Source: Favolaschia claudopus | Taxonomy: Eukaryota > Basidiomycota > Agaricomycetes > Agaricales > Mycenaceae | Direction: 5' to 3' | DNA length: 64,000 bases | Assembly: GCA_037176885.1 (NCBI GenBank) | Contig: JAWWNJ010000086.1 | Location: 930,001 to 994,000 of the forward strand | Part shown: positions 45,516 to 56,997 of the stretch, piece after piece | Layout: each line of letters opens with the position of its first letter | Position numbering within the stretch: the first letter of the stretch is position 1 | Position numbers and translations under genes: made by a program | Notes under the pieces: model-generated | The model's database searches: none | The model's input: the letters and a program-made list of their open reading frames with translations, nothing else | Told to the model about the DNA's origin: nothing

Positions 45516-47940
45516 ATGGCCAAACGCTGGTGGAAGCCTCGACTCACTCACCTGCGCAAAGCAATGCGTAACAAGCGGCGAACTTACCAGCGTTATCGTG
45601 TTCCATCCGCTAGAGCTTTGTGGCTGGAAGCTCGTCGTGAATTTTATCGCGCTATCTCTCAAGCTAAAGCCGAGGTCTGGACAACATTTCTGCGGGAGCT
45701 GGACCGTGTCGACATTTACAAAGCACTGAATTGTCTCAAAGAACGCCGTTCTGCTGTGTTCCCCGCCATTCGTGATCCCACCACCAATGCGATAGCTCTC
45801 TCTCACCGCGATCGGGGTCGTGTTCTCGCTCGTGCTTGGTTTGGTGACAAGGCTGTTGAGCTCACCCCCCCAGGTCTCTCGGACACCGATTCACTGCCCC
45901 CGTCAGATGTGACTCCGGATACGCGCGTAGACCAAGATGGCAGCGGCGCCCGGACTAAGCGTGGGGGGGGGTTCAGGAGTGGATCCGACCCATTTTCAAG
46001 GCTTCACTGCGTCTAGGTGTCAAACCGTCTTCGTACAAGGCCAATGTTGCGACGCCGATTCCGAAGGCTGGGAAGAAAGATAAGACTTCTCCCAAGGCGT
46101 GGCGTCCTGTCGAGAATTTTCGCCAAACCTCTTGAGCGTCTGATTGCTGACCGGCTTTCTTTTGATGCGGAGACGATGGGGCTTCTCGAGGATGCGCAGT
46201 ACGGTGGGCGGCCGGGACATAGCGCTCAGCTACATACATCGCGTCCGTTCCCAGTTGGACCAGGGCAACACCGTCTCCACTCTATTTTACGACCTTAAGG
46301 GAGCGTTCAATCGCATCTCTCAGCTTCCCTGGGTTTTTCTCGGGAGCTCATACGATGAGTTGCTTCGTTCCTCCACCACCACCGTGTCACGGTTGTCATT
46401 GACGGTGTCCGGACGGTCACCTTCATTTGTGTCGATGAGGGTGCACCACAGGGCTCTGCGCTTTCTGTCATTGTGTTCCTTCTCACCATCAACAGGCTCC
46501 TGCGCAAACTCAAAACCATCGGTGTCTTCCTCAGCTGGCGATACGGATTTGTCGACGACACCAATTTCAGCACCGCGAGCAAATCTCCAACTCAAAATTG
46601 CTCTGTTCTCAACAAGGCAGCCGACATTGCGGCGGAATGGGCTAGAACGGATGAAGCGACGTTTGAGAGCTCCAAGACTGAACTCATTCACCACACCCCT
46701 GGCCGCACCGATTTGTCCCGATATGTTGTCGTTTTCGATGGAGTCGTGATACATCCTGCAGAGGTTGTCAAGTGGGTGGGGGTATGGATTGATTCCAAAC
46801 TAACGGGTGAGGTGCATATTAAATACCGCTCCGCGTCAGCAGCGAGATCACTCAACGCTGCTATCGCCCTCACTCACGCCGTTTGGGGACTGAAACCACT
46901 GATGGTCCGAGACCTTGCGCGTGCGGTCGTTCTCCCTCGTGCAGATTATGGGGTCAACTCCTTCTTCCCCGTTCCTGAGAAGGCGCTAAAACCGCTCGAG
47001 AATATTAACAAGTGCGTCGCGCGTTGCATTATTGGCGGTTACCGTAACGCATCTCGCGATGCTCTCGAGAAAGAAGCAGGGTTACTCCCTAGTCTGGAAT
47101 TTACCGCGTGGCAGGTCATAGGAGGGTCGCCTTATTATATAATCATCGCGTTTGGCAAGTTGTTCCCACGGCAGTTCCTGTCTCTTTCAACTGCGTGGTC
47201 GCTCATTTTCGCATAGTCTGAATGGTAGAATGCATTAATAACAATTTCTATACACTCCCCGGAGGTTAGAATGGCTTATTTTCTATTTTGTAGTCCAACG
47301 GCGAGTATTGTTTCTTTTCGCCGCCTTTGGCCGGCGGCGAACACCTCAAATTGAACTCATCCAAATCTCACCCGTTTCTCGAGCTTTTTTCTGGCTTCAA
47401 GTGCCGATAATGTGTTTTAGATCATTTGAAAGCCTTTTGCGAAAATAAGGCGCGTAAATACGCGTCCTAGATACCAGGACGGAACGTGAGAAATGTATGA
47501 TTATATAATAAGGGGACCCGCCAATCACTAACCCCTTGGAAGTGACAGACTATTATAATACACCGCAGGTACGAGGAGTTTTGTATTCTAATGTCTGTTT
47601 ATAAGAGACTAGTTACTCCCAGCACCTCTCAGGCTCAAGTCCGCCCTCCTGCACCGTCTCGCAAGGTATCTAACACTGCCTCCTTCGCATGGAATCATTC
47701 CTCTCGTCAAGGACGCCATTGCTAGGCCACCCAAACGACCTCATCGCGCCTCTCCCCTTCACTATGTCAAACTACTTCCCGTTGTTTCCTGGCCGACGGA
47801 CGTACCAGCTCGTGGCGTGCGACTGGCCAAACGACCCGCCAACCTCCCCACTGAAGTTACGACGGATCCGAGCGTAGAACTCAGTGCAGTCTACGGCGCC
47901 CGTGGAAAGCGAGGGGGGGTAGTCACCGAGCATTATGCTT
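45516..47940 (+). pseudogene. Non-LTR retrotransposon (LINE) pol, frameshifted and interrupted
   Basis: Starts in the linker before the reverse transcriptase (KRWWKPRLTHLRKAMRNKRR) and proceeds through the expected order in changing frames: AWRPVENF, KPLERLIADRLSFDAETMGL, FYDLKGAFNRI (first catalytic Asp), DEGAPQGSALSVIVFLLTIN, YGFVDDTNFS (FVDD catalytic motif, about 46538-46567), VKWVGVWIDSKL, RDLARAVVLPRADYGVNSFF, EKEAGLLPS. The endonuclease half is missing. At least three frame changes are required (near 46000, 46130, 46320-46480). Coding text stops at 47089 where a 522-bp element is inserted, and resumes after the duplicated 9 bp at 47612 (SQAQVRLLHRLARYL, PSHGIIPLVKDAIARPP). It probably belonged to a Tad1/I-like clade, but that is not certain. 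Confidence 0.85.
47090..47611. mobile_element. 522-bp non-autonomous element with 9-bp target duplication
   Basis: Flanked by GTTACTCCC (47081-47089 and 47612-47620). Ends TAGTCTGGAATTTACCGCG and ...TATAAGAGACTA, that is, short imperfect inverted repeats TAGTCT/AGACTA. A relative at 53331-53838 has the same ends and also a 9-bp duplication. It splits the LINE pol. A 9-bp duplication suits Mutator-like or KDZ/Zisupton-like mobilisation; with no transposase the superfamily is open. Confidence 0.92.
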
Positions 47941-48136
47941 GTGGACCGCCTCCGCCTCTTGGCGGCAGGCAAGTGACTGCTCCTCCTGTAACTTCAGACG
48001 CTAACCAGACCCCACCTGAACCCCTCGACCCTATATCCGATTTTCGAATCCCGATTCCCCCTTGTTCCCAAGTGTCGATACGTCAATATACATTCAAATA
48101 GCTCTACAAGATATACGGAAGTGCTACAGCTACATA

Positions 48137-48516
48137 CAGTTGCGGCGAAATCAATTTACTTACCAAATATGGAAATTTCCATCAAAGCCGCCCTACTGCG
48201 CAGAAAAACGACTCACTGGTCGGCGGAAATAGTATAGACGGGATGTATTCCTTGTGTAGAATAGGTCTACCCACGCAAACAAGCCGCATCTGTCATGTTT
48301 CTCATAGGTTTTGGCTGGATTTTCCTGGACGAGCCCGCCCGCCAGCTCGGCAAAATCCATGCAAAAACAGAGATTTTTCTACACCCAACATACCGGCTTG
48401 AGGCTCTCAACAGTTTAGTCAACTTGCCGCTCGAGAAAATCATTCATATCCAAGCAAAGGACGGGGATTGATTGAAATTTCCATATTTGGTAGGTAAATT
48501 GATTTCGCCGCAACTG
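48137..48516. mobile_element. CAGTTGCGGC MITE (mariner-like), 380 bp
   Basis: Same ~50-bp TIRs as 34578-34946 (CAGTTGCGGCGAAATCAATT), TA on both sides (48135-48136, 48517-48518). Confidence 0.92.
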
Positions 48517-48794
48517 TATATACGGGGTAAAAATACAAGATATAGAACAAAGGCCGCTACACTTGTGCAAAAATTATACCAAGAATTAATTTATCAAGCA
48601 ATGAGTCCCCTTCCCAAGTCCAACACTGGCTTGTAATGCAGATGCACTCCACAAACCGTAGGTTTTGGACCGCGGGTCGGTGTATAAATTCAAGAAAGTA
48701 CGCATACCCTCAAGTCGCACCCGGACAAAAGGGTCATGCTTAGGATCCTTGTACCCTCCTCGCGACTCTCCCCGTAATACCGCCTTCAAATCGT

Positions 48795-49546
48795 CAACTG
48801 TGCGAAGTATTTGTCATGAAATTCAAAACAATAATGAGGAATTTCAAGATTCCTGATGTTTTGTCATGAACCACATCATGAAATTCAAGATGCCTTTCAT
48901 GATGCTCAGAAACCCATGAAACCCATTTTTACAATAGTCCTTGAGCATATGAATTCATGACGTTTTGTCATGAATTTCATCATACAAGACTGTCAAATTT
49001 TCGCCAAGTCCACGAGCCAGGTTGTTGAGTGCCATTATGTACTCAATATTCTACTCACACATCATCTACCCCTCCCCAATGTAAAGAGGGGTCGAAGAAG
49101 GTAGCTCAGGAATATCTGTAACGGGTTCAGTAGCCGGACTCACTCGATGTAGCTGCATATATGGTGCAACAAGCCGCGGCTAGTAAATCCATCTTGGCTG
49201 ACTTGGATGTATGCACCTGGTTTCAGTTCGCAGTGACAGGCAGGCGTCATGCGTTCGATTCCGTCTGGAGGTTACACAATTCTTTCACATGTTGCTCCTT
49301 TTTCACATTTTGCTCCTTTTCACTGCCAAAAATCATGATGTTATCGTTTTGAATCCACAACAAAACGTCATGAAAATAACGTCATGAATGTTCCCATAAC
49401 CGTAATGAATTTCACGATGCACTTTCATGATGTTGCGTCGTGAATTTCAAGAGTACATCATGAATTTCGTGACAATTCCTCGTGAACTTTCTAATGAATC
49501 GTCGTGAAAAACACGAGGAATTTCATGATACTTTGACTGCACAGTG
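48795..49546. mobile_element. TCATGA-rich inverted-repeat element
   Basis: Imperfect inverted ends (CAACTGTGCGAAGTAT...TCATGAAATTC; GAATTTCATGATACTTTGACTGCACAGTG). Both subterminal zones (48813-48985 and 49365-49535) are packed with TCATGA/ATTTCATGA motifs; the centre is unrelated. No target duplication found. Around 49198-49262 are TGGCTGACTTGG (A-box-like) and CGTTCGATTCC (B-box-like), which may be a SINE or tRNA relic. Confidence 0.55.
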
Positions 49547-50141
49547 CTAGCGCTGTTCCGGAATACTTCAAATTTGTTTGCACGCAACTCGCACATTTGA
49601 TGGACTGATATGATGCACCTTTAAAGGAAAGGATCACCTCGGCTAGCGACGCCTGGCAGCGGCAGCTCAGCGGCTACGCACCGGCTATGAAATGGGGAGA
49701 AGTCCTCGGAAAATGAGAAGAGATGGCAGAAAGCGTCGGGAACAGCGGCATTCGGCCCAAATCTCCATAAATGGTGCATCATATCACCACGATCAAAAGT
49801 GCAAAGTCCGCAAAAAAAAATGTGAACATGCCAAGGTATTCCGGAACAGCTGTAAAATAGTCTCGGATACCCAGACGTCTCCGCACAATCCGTGCAGTAG
49901 AATACAGAGGCCGGAGGTATTTCCTTATGTAGTGAATACTATCGATGTGGTGTCACCTACCATCACTCGACGCGTCGGAGTGCTTTGCCCGCGAAAGTGG
50001 CTTGTGCACTACATACTACACAACGACTGCAAAAGTCCTTCATAGGATGTATTCTCGGCAACTCTGGACACCAATCTACAGTGAACTGGGGCTTAATACG
50101 GCTTGAATATCTGACATCTTGATAAGAACACCCAAGGGGTA

Positions 50142-50716
50142 TGGTAGCGGACCGAACTTCGTGACAAGTCAAATACCCAATTTGGAAATTGTTACTGTGC
50201 ACTCACCTTTCACCCGGCAACCTTGAAACTGTGCAGAAAGCACTATAAGAAGGAGGACTACAGATCCCCCGGGTTGAAACTCTGAAAATCCACAAAATCA
50301 TTTCTTCTTCCTTTCGCTTTCGATCCGGACCGAGCCATAGCCGGTGGGTGTACGATGCCATCAATGCATCAAATGCCTGCCGCAGCACTGGACCTCCACC
50401 AAATCTCAACCAAAACCAAGAGATTCTTGTTATGAATGTTTGGTAGGGCCAGAGGTGAGCTACTGACTTACTTCAAGCCATAGACTGACGCCTTTTCCCC
50501 GGAAATCGTGAGTTAGGTACACACATTTTTGAAATTTTGCGCAAAATTTCGCGCTTTTCTAATCCTAGACTCTTTTCTAACCCTATACTAGGGTTACTCT
50601 GTTTTCTCTGAAATGCGAATTTTGCCTATAAACCCACCCCAAGTTCCTGCTAAATCTCAAGTTTCAAAGAATTTTGGTCAAAATTCCGGCTTGATATGAA
50701 GTTCGGTCCGCTACCA
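50142..50716. mobile_element. TGGTAGCGG TIR element, copy 2
   Basis: Ends TGGTAGCGGACCGAACTTCG and complement ending GGTCCGCTACCA, TA both sides (50140-50141, 50717-50718); 575 bp. It lies immediately upstream of the DUF6589 coding remnant. Confidence 0.85.
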
Positions 50717-50741
50717 TACGCACGATAGAAATGTCAGACAC

Positions 50742-52478
50742 GTGTCCCGTGTTCTCGATGTACTGGATGAAAATGGCTTGGATGTTGCGCTGTTTCTGGA
50801 AACCCTGTGCTGGGGAAGGGAGTGCGCTGTTCAGAATCCACGCATCCGTTATGCCCGAACAGCATTTACGTGCAGTGACGAGCTTCCGCTCATACTGAAA
50901 CGGTGCTTGAAGCCGCCACGCTGGAATTCATCAATGAGGAAAAAGCGTGCGAAGGGCGGCCGTGCTGTACTCCCCTCGGTGGTTGTCGAGGCCTGTCTTG
51001 ATATGATGCACGATGAAATGCGGGAGATTGGCCCGCTTTTGACAACAGAAACAGCGACAGATGTGCGAGCCTCCACTTTGACGGGGTTTACCTTCGTTGA
51101 GCTGCACAAATCTATGTTGCAGCGGGCACCTACTCTTGTTGCCATCATGAATGGACTTTATAAAAACGATCCTTCTCCTATGGTAATTTATTCGAGCTTC
51201 GGAAAATGTATTTCTTGCTCAAACATTCCTAGATCACTGTCACCGCCGTTTCTCAGCTCATGTATCGACACAACAGGCGTTTCAACCTCCTCCAGAAAAC
51301 CTTTGCGGTCTATTTCAAATTCCCGGGTCTCAGTGCTAAAGGGTTTGACGTTCTTACGCACTCGGCCTCACCATGGGTCACACCTGGATCAGCGACGCAG
51401 TTCGGCGGATGTCAAAAATGTCCTCGGCTGAGCTTGCAGATCTCGTTACAAAACACCCGTGGATCTTGACATACGATAATGTTGTGATTCTATTCGGACT
51501 TTTCTCGCAGCGCCTCGATAACCTGCAATAGCTGAATAGTGGGACTGCTGCCACAGTTTATTTCAACCCCAAAGGCAAGCCACTCCCTCCATCCGCAAAT
51601 GCCGAGCTCAAAGCTCGACGAGCTGGAAATCTCAACAATCCGATGACTGGCGCAGAGCTCTGGAAACTCATGGGCGACTCTGAGAAACAGCTCCGCCCCT
51701 TTAATATCCACACACTTCTCGACTTTCTTCTCAACTCTGCCGAATTTGATCTCGAGAAATATCCATTCGCGGACCATCAACTTCTCATGCCACTGGAACG
51801 TCTCAACGGGCTTCCAACGGGGAAAGATGCAAAATGGATTCAACGTCTTTCAGGGTCGGTTAACCAGCCAGAGGCAAGTTATTCCGATCAGAGCAACTCA
51901 TCACAGAGTGGCTGAAGCAGTTGAGACTCATGGATTCCGCCATTACTAAGGACATAGGACTCAACAGGGTCCTGTTCTTCCTTGGGGATCAACTCACTGT
52001 TTCCCGCATTCGTGGACTGTTCCATAGACGGGCGGGTGACGATAACTCTTTTGATCGGCTCGACTATCTCGTTCCTGTCTTTGGGTGGCTGCACTTCACT
52101 ATGACTGTGGCCAACTCCCTTCATGAATAGTACCTCGGACGTGCGAAGGGGGGGGGTCTGATGGCCTGCTTCATTCTTCTCAACCGCCGAGGTCTTCACA
52201 AGACCTCAACAGAGGGTCCATTCCATGCGCATCTCAACGAGTTCCTCCACCACGTTGCTGAAGCCCATTTTCGGGAGATCTGGCGTACAACAGCAGAAGA
52301 CTCGGGCCACAAGATTGAGGACTTGTCCTCTTTGACTCCGGCGCAGCTTGAGGCCATGGCCGATGTGGAAGGGGAAGCTACCCCGCACGTCACATTCTCT
52401 ACTCTACTCCGTTCACACCCGCTGCTAATTATTTCCTGTTTACGATCAGTAGCTAGAGCTGTCGTAGATAGGAGATGA
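50742..52478 (+). pseudogene. DUF6589-type protein, degraded
   Basis: Reads in the order I know from DUF6589 proteins of Agaricomycetes: LDVLDENGLDVALFLETLCW, IRYARTAFTCSDELPLILK, a 50-nt intron (51183-51232), TAVSQLMYRHNRRFNLLQKT, ALGLTMGHTWISDAVRRMS, ILTYDNVV, SGTAATVYFNPKGKPLP, LPTGKDAKWIQRL, LFFLGDQLTVSRIRGLFHRR, RLDYLVPVFGWLHFTMTVAN, GPFHAHLNEFLHHVAEAHF. Breaks: a frame change near 51355, TAG at 51529-51531, a frame change near 51880 and TAG at 52128-52130. Both stops sit where a CAG (Gln) is plausible. Homology fades after 52430. The function of DUF6589 is not established; the GDQLT aspartate motif is its hallmark. Upstream is a TIR element, downstream a converging helicase. Confidence 0.75.
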
Positions 52479-52731
52479 TCGTGCAATCTTACCTTCGTAC
52501 CACCACCATCGCGGCCAGTGTAGCGCACGAGCGCTAGGGTTCCAGAGAGTGAATCCACTGTTCCTTCGTGGGACGTCGCCAGTGGGCTTCTAGCCACCGA
52601 GATACCGAGTTATCGAGTTTCCGAGTCCGAGCACATCTCCTCCAAATCACCCTCATTTTACTTCAATATTCCTCGTATTTTCTGCTCTAGCGGTACAGGC
52701 GATATTCGACATACCTCACCCTCACTTTGCT

Positions 52732-54810
52732 TCACCATCTCCGGACCACCGACCCTTTTCCTGGATCACCTCCCATCCAGAACTCACTTCCACACCGAAA
52801 AAGCATACCGGGAGCGTCAGCAAGCAGAACAGGGAAGGGGAGGTTGTCGGAAAGGGTTGACACAGGCACGCTTGTGGACAACGCTTGCGCGGCATCGACT
52901 GCCGCCGCTGCCGTCGTGTTCTGCTTCTTCCGAACGTTCTTCTTCTGCGTCTGAAAACATGAACGTTCGAGCATCTGCAAGAACAGACAGGTCACGTCCC
53001 GCACGTCCGAAATATTGCTTGAGCGCCTCGGGTGTCTCCGGAGCGCCAAATCGTATTACTTGTGAGATGTCGGGAATGTCCTGGCCCTAATTGGAATCAA
53101 CATGAGCAAGGGTTTAATAAAATAAGATGTGCACAAACCATGGCGCCAATGTCAGTACATACTAGCATCTTGATTGCTCTACGTTGAAAGCGGCGGATGC
53201 GACGACGACGGGCCGACGCGGCACAATGGGAGTGGAGGTAATCAATTTTACCTTGGACAGCCGCCGGGTACTTGGAGCGAAGGAACATACAAAGATTTTG
53301 AGTGTCGAGGACTTCAGTGATGAATATCTGTAGTCTGTAGTTTACCGCGCGACAGCTGTCAGGAGGGTCGGGTTATTATGTAAACATTTTGAAATGGAAG
53401 GAGTTTCCCACACACCATTTGCGCTATATTCCAGCGGCACCATGCGCTCCGCCCTCATTTCATCACACATACAGTATAAGTAGGTTATACTAGCACGCTG
53501 GTGAGCTTAAATCAGTATTTTATGGCTGAGGAGAGACTGAACCTCGATGTTTGCACTGGCTCACAGCCAACCGACATTAACCGAGCAAATTTGGATCTCG
53601 CCCATTCCTTGGCCATTTTCTTCGGTTAAAGCGCGTATATCGATGACTGGAAGACCAAAAATATGGTAAGGAGCTCAAGATCTCAATTGACGCGCGCTAA
53701 AAGCTGTATCGATGCCCCGTGATTTGATGATTATGTAATAAGCCGACCCTCCAACCGGTGATCAAAGGATGTTGACAGACCACAACACACCGCAGGTACG
53801 AGGACTTTTGTGTTGTTCCGTCTGTTTACAAGAGACTAGAATATCTGTGTCTTGGGCCAATGGCGAGCGGGGATGGATGGGTCGGGTAGTACAGACAGCA
53901 GCGCATTGTAATCTGTTGCGCTATCAATGAGATGAATGTGCTCTGCAATGTTGGGACGGTCGTTCCCGAGATTCAAGTAAAAGGACTTGGCGAGGTCAAT
54001 CTCAAGTGTCTTGCATATCTCCACCTCTGCAAGCGGTGTAATTGTTGCCGAGGTAGCGAGAACGGGGATGTGGGTTGGAAGATGGGAGCGTAGACGCGTG
54101 AGAAGCTCGTAACGAGGCCGAAACTTCGCCCAGAGGCGTATAAGGTGAGCCTCGTCAACAGCAACAAAGAGGACACGCTCGAGCGTGGCCTTGGAGCGTA
54201 TCCAGCTGTTGAAAGCCTCATTTTCCATTATCATCTCCGGACCGGCGAATATAGCTTGCAGTGCGGCATCGGGACTTGATGTTCGGAGTCGCTAATTCGC
54301 ATTTAATGACAACAACAAAGCAGAAGAGAATGCTGCAACACACCTTTAACATTTCTTTCCCCATCGTCTCATTGTTGACCGCAGCAGAAAGCACATGGAC
54401 ATGATTGAATTTACCAGCCTGCCGATCCGTTGAACAAGTATGAAATCATAGACAGAGATGAGACGCACTTGTTTAGCTTGAAGCGATAAGAGAGGGAAAA
54501 CAATAAGAGCAAACTTGCCCTTGTTCTCAGGGAGAAGGAGCGGAAGAAGGAAAGGTGTAGTTTTTCCCGAGCCTGTGCCAGCAATAACAAGACGATCGAC
54601 ACGGAGAAGCAAGGCCTCGGCAACGTCTAGCTGCCACGGGTGTGCATCGTAGTTAGTTCGCGTCTTCAAATTCTCATTCATTGTCGCGCGCACGCGTCTT
54701 GAGTTGTAGCCATATTTAGTAGCAGCCCATAGCCGGGCCTCCTCGAGAACCGTAGCTGAGCGTTGACGGAGGGCAGGATGCCGCCCCTCATTGTCATGGT
54801 CTGGAGGCAT
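52732..54810 (-). pseudogene. RecQ-like DEAD/DEAH helicase, split by a transposon
   Basis: Minus strand, four or more exons. Exon 1 from ATG 54810 carries HPWQLDVAEALL and Walker A (AGTGSGKTT) to FPLLSLQAKQ; introns 54468-54419 and 54343-54292 are 50 and 52 nt, GT-AG. Exon 3 has VAVDEAHLI (motif II) and VLATSATITPL (motif III), to WPKTQIF at 53848. The next 508 bp are a transposon (53331-53838), after which the frame resumes (FLRSKYPAAVQGKIDYLHSH, KMLVCTDIGAM), then an intron (about 53137-53088), GQDIPDISQVIRFGAPETPE and QYFGRAGRD (motifs V and VI). A one-base frame change follows (to LQMLERSCFQTQKKN). RecQ-type helicases unwind DNA 3' to 5'; this family is expanded and often subtelomeric in fungi. 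The present copy is inactive. Confidence 0.85.
53331..53838. mobile_element. 508-bp non-autonomous element with 9-bp target duplication
   Basis: Flanked by GAATATCTG (53322-53330 and 53839-53847). Ends TAGTCTGTAGTTTACCGCG and ...TACAAGAGACTA, the same as 47090-47611; internal ACACCGCAGGTACGAGGA is shared too. It interrupts the RecQ-like helicase between its DEAD core and C-terminal domain. Confidence 0.92.
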
Positions 54811-55227
54811 TCATCGAGGCTCCCGGCTGGGAGCAATGTGTTGACGCGCAGATTGATTATTCAATAAGTATGAGGGGATTGGATTATGAGGGGAGAGGGT
54901 GATGGTAGGTCACCGTAGGTGGGGACACATCGACCGGCCCAGACGTTCCTTCGTCAAAAAATTCTCCCAGGCTCAAAAATCAATCAGCTGTCAAAAATGT
55001 CTTGTATTGACTATATACGGAAAGACCTCCGGCTACAAGGAATGAGGAGGAGGAACGTCTGGGTATCCGAGACTACTGTAAAAGGGGTGCGTCATCGGTT
55101 GCAATCAATCTGGATCAGTAGGGATCAGGCTGGATCACTCGGAAGAACATCGTATCACTCGGAGCATGCCAATCTTGACGTGCGCAGCGTTTTGATGGGG
55201 TCACTGCCATTGACATGCGCATAGTGC

Positions 55228-55835
55228 TGTCTCGGTAACCCAGACGTTCTGAGAGCACAGCGGACCTGCGGTCCGCAATTGATCCGTACCACGCGAGTTC
55301 GGGTAAATTTGATGTGCGGAAGTGCTCTCAGAACGTCTGGGGCATTTGATGCCACAACACGCACATGCTGTCACACCCATTTTTCTACCTCTTCCCCGCC
55401 GATTTTGGGTCCAAAATTTTCTGAGAACACAGAAGGGCATCCATTCTTTGATATGCACAATTTATTTCATTCATTTTGGTGCATTATGTGGTTGTTCTGG
55501 ACCACTCAAAACCGGCACTTTTGTGTGCAATTTGGCTGAATGATATGTGATGGGGCTCAAGGACTGCTCATAAAAAGCTGGAAGTCGCTGAGGATCATAT
55601 GTAGGTATATACAATGCATTCTGCGAGCTCACTAAGGGTGTAGGGTCATTGAGTGCGCGGTTAATGGACGGGGAGGGATAGAGTGACGTGACAGCATGTG
55701 CGGTGTTACGGTACCAAATGCCCCAGACGTTCTGAGAGCACTTCCGCACATCAAATTTACCCGAACTCGCGTGGTACGGATCAATTGCGGACCGCAGGTC
55801 CGCTGTGCTCTCAGAACGTCTGGGTTACCGAGACA
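55228..55835. mobile_element. Foldback MULE-like element, 608 bp
   Basis: Inverted arms of roughly 125-130 bp starting TGTCTCGGTAACCCAGACGT and ending in its complement; 11-bp duplication GCGCATAGTGC on both sides (55217-55227, 55836-55846). Long TIRs with a ~9-11 bp duplication are the Mutator signature. Each arm has an internal palindrome (GCGGACCTGCGGTCCGC) and GAACGTCTGGG motifs. A more decayed relative may lie at about 54940-55065. No transposase. Confidence 0.88.
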
Positions 55836-55853
55836 GCGCATAGTGCTGCCTGG

Positions 55854-55985
55854 AGAAAAATCGGTCATTTCGAGGGCTTTCCAGATGCCGAAAACGCGTT
55901 TTCCCGTTTCCCCTCGGAGATCGATAAAGAGCGTGGGAATTCTGACCGATTTGCCATCACCCTTGGAATGGCGGGGTTCCCCCGA
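55854..55985 (-). repeat. Dispersed GACCGATTTTTC repeat, copy c (inverted)
   Basis: GAAAAATCGGTCATTTCGAG, TGCCGAAAACGCGTTTTCCC, CCTCGGAGATCGATAAAGAG and CTGACCGATTTGCCATCACC, that is, the family order on the minus strand. Confidence 0.8.
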
Positions 55986-56019
55986 ACCGCGACCTACGGC
56001 TAACGCCTGTCAACAAAAA

Positions 56020-56409
56020 CTAGATCGAGGGCCGTTCGGCGCTCAGAAACGGGGAGGGAGAGCTGCCGGGAGGTATGTTTTCATCAAGAGAGAACTGGAA
56101 GGGCCGCTTTTTGGGTGCTGAGTAGTCAAAGGATTTTGAAGGAGTATGGGACGCTTCGAACTGTATCTGTGCATAGAAATGTGGTGCGTTGACCAGCTGA
56201 GAAGGACATAGTGGCCGCCGGTGTGAGCGAGGAACAGTTGGTGTGGGGGTATTTTGGGTAGAGACAGGCTGAGTACGTGTCACGGGAGTCTCAGGCTCCT
56301 CCCAATTAAAACCCGAGCCAGAATCTGCCATTAAACGCGATCTACACGCGTCAAAGACGCGTTGCGCAAGGACGCGACGGAAGTGTGACTTGTCAGTCAC
56401 TTGTGACAC
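56020..56409 (-). CDS. Unrecognised open frame, possible exon
   Basis: 129 codons from ATG 56409 (MSQVTDKSHFRRVLAQRVFD). It is Ser/Pro/Thr-rich with a motif KKRPFQFSLDENIPPGSSP near the end. No domain is recognised and no intron partner found. The 3' end lies close to a dispersed repeat, so the original C-terminus may be lost. It could equally be chance. Confidence 0.3.
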   Translation of the reverse strand: MSQVTDKSHFRRVLAQRVFDACRSRLMADSGSGFNWEEPETPVTRTQPVSTQNTPTPTVPRSHRRPLCPSQLVNAPHFYAQIQFEASHTPSKSFDYSAPKKRPFQFSLDENIPPGSSPSPFLSAERPSI

Positions 56410-56997
56410 TTCCCAATTAGGCCTGTCCCAATCGGGAACACTGACCTACGGCTTTTGATGCGCGACAGAAATCAGACCATATATCAAGTTATTTTTTGTC
56501 CCGTCCCAAATTGTCAAAAAAAAAAATAACTACGATATTGGTCTGACTAGGGAGACAAAAAATGGCCCTGGCGGCGGGGATGGCTAGGTTCTGGTCCGGA
56601 CAAAATTCGTAAATTGGGACGGGTTCGGCCGACCGAAAATGGGCGGAAATTGCCTCTGTCGGGCGGAATCACGCTGAACGGGACGAGTTTGGGCGAAAAC
56701 CGTCAGAAACAGCCGCTTAGGAGCAAAATTTGGGTTTTTACCGTCCTGGTAGCGAAAAATTGCCCTGTTTGGGCTATTACGTCATCGAAGGCCAGGTCTC
56801 GTCCGGACAAAAATCAAATTTTGGGCCTTGAAATCGTCCGGACAAAAATTGACAAGTTGGCCGACCTTGGGACCTAGCCTCCAAAGGGATTATCAGGGGT
56901 CCTCCCCAGACGCAATAGAAAACCCGAGCGTAGATAAGCATCCAGAGGGAAAATGCCAGCGAAGACGGATAAACCGGTCCGGATGCCACGGTTGCTA

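Noticed and set aside
47113..47611. Reading the 47.1-kb and 53.3-kb repeats as solo LTRs (TGTCAGGAGGG start)
   Set aside because: Clear 9-bp duplications place the ends at TAGTCT...AGACTA, further out than the LTR-like start, so they are not LTRs.
49198..49262. Possible tRNA gene on the plus strand
   Set aside because: A- and B-box-like motifs are present, but D- and T-arms do not pair; at best a SINE relic.
48830..49540. CRISPR-like array of short palindromic repeats
   Set aside because: TCATGA motifs are irregularly spaced without uniform repeat-spacer units, and the genome is eukaryotic.
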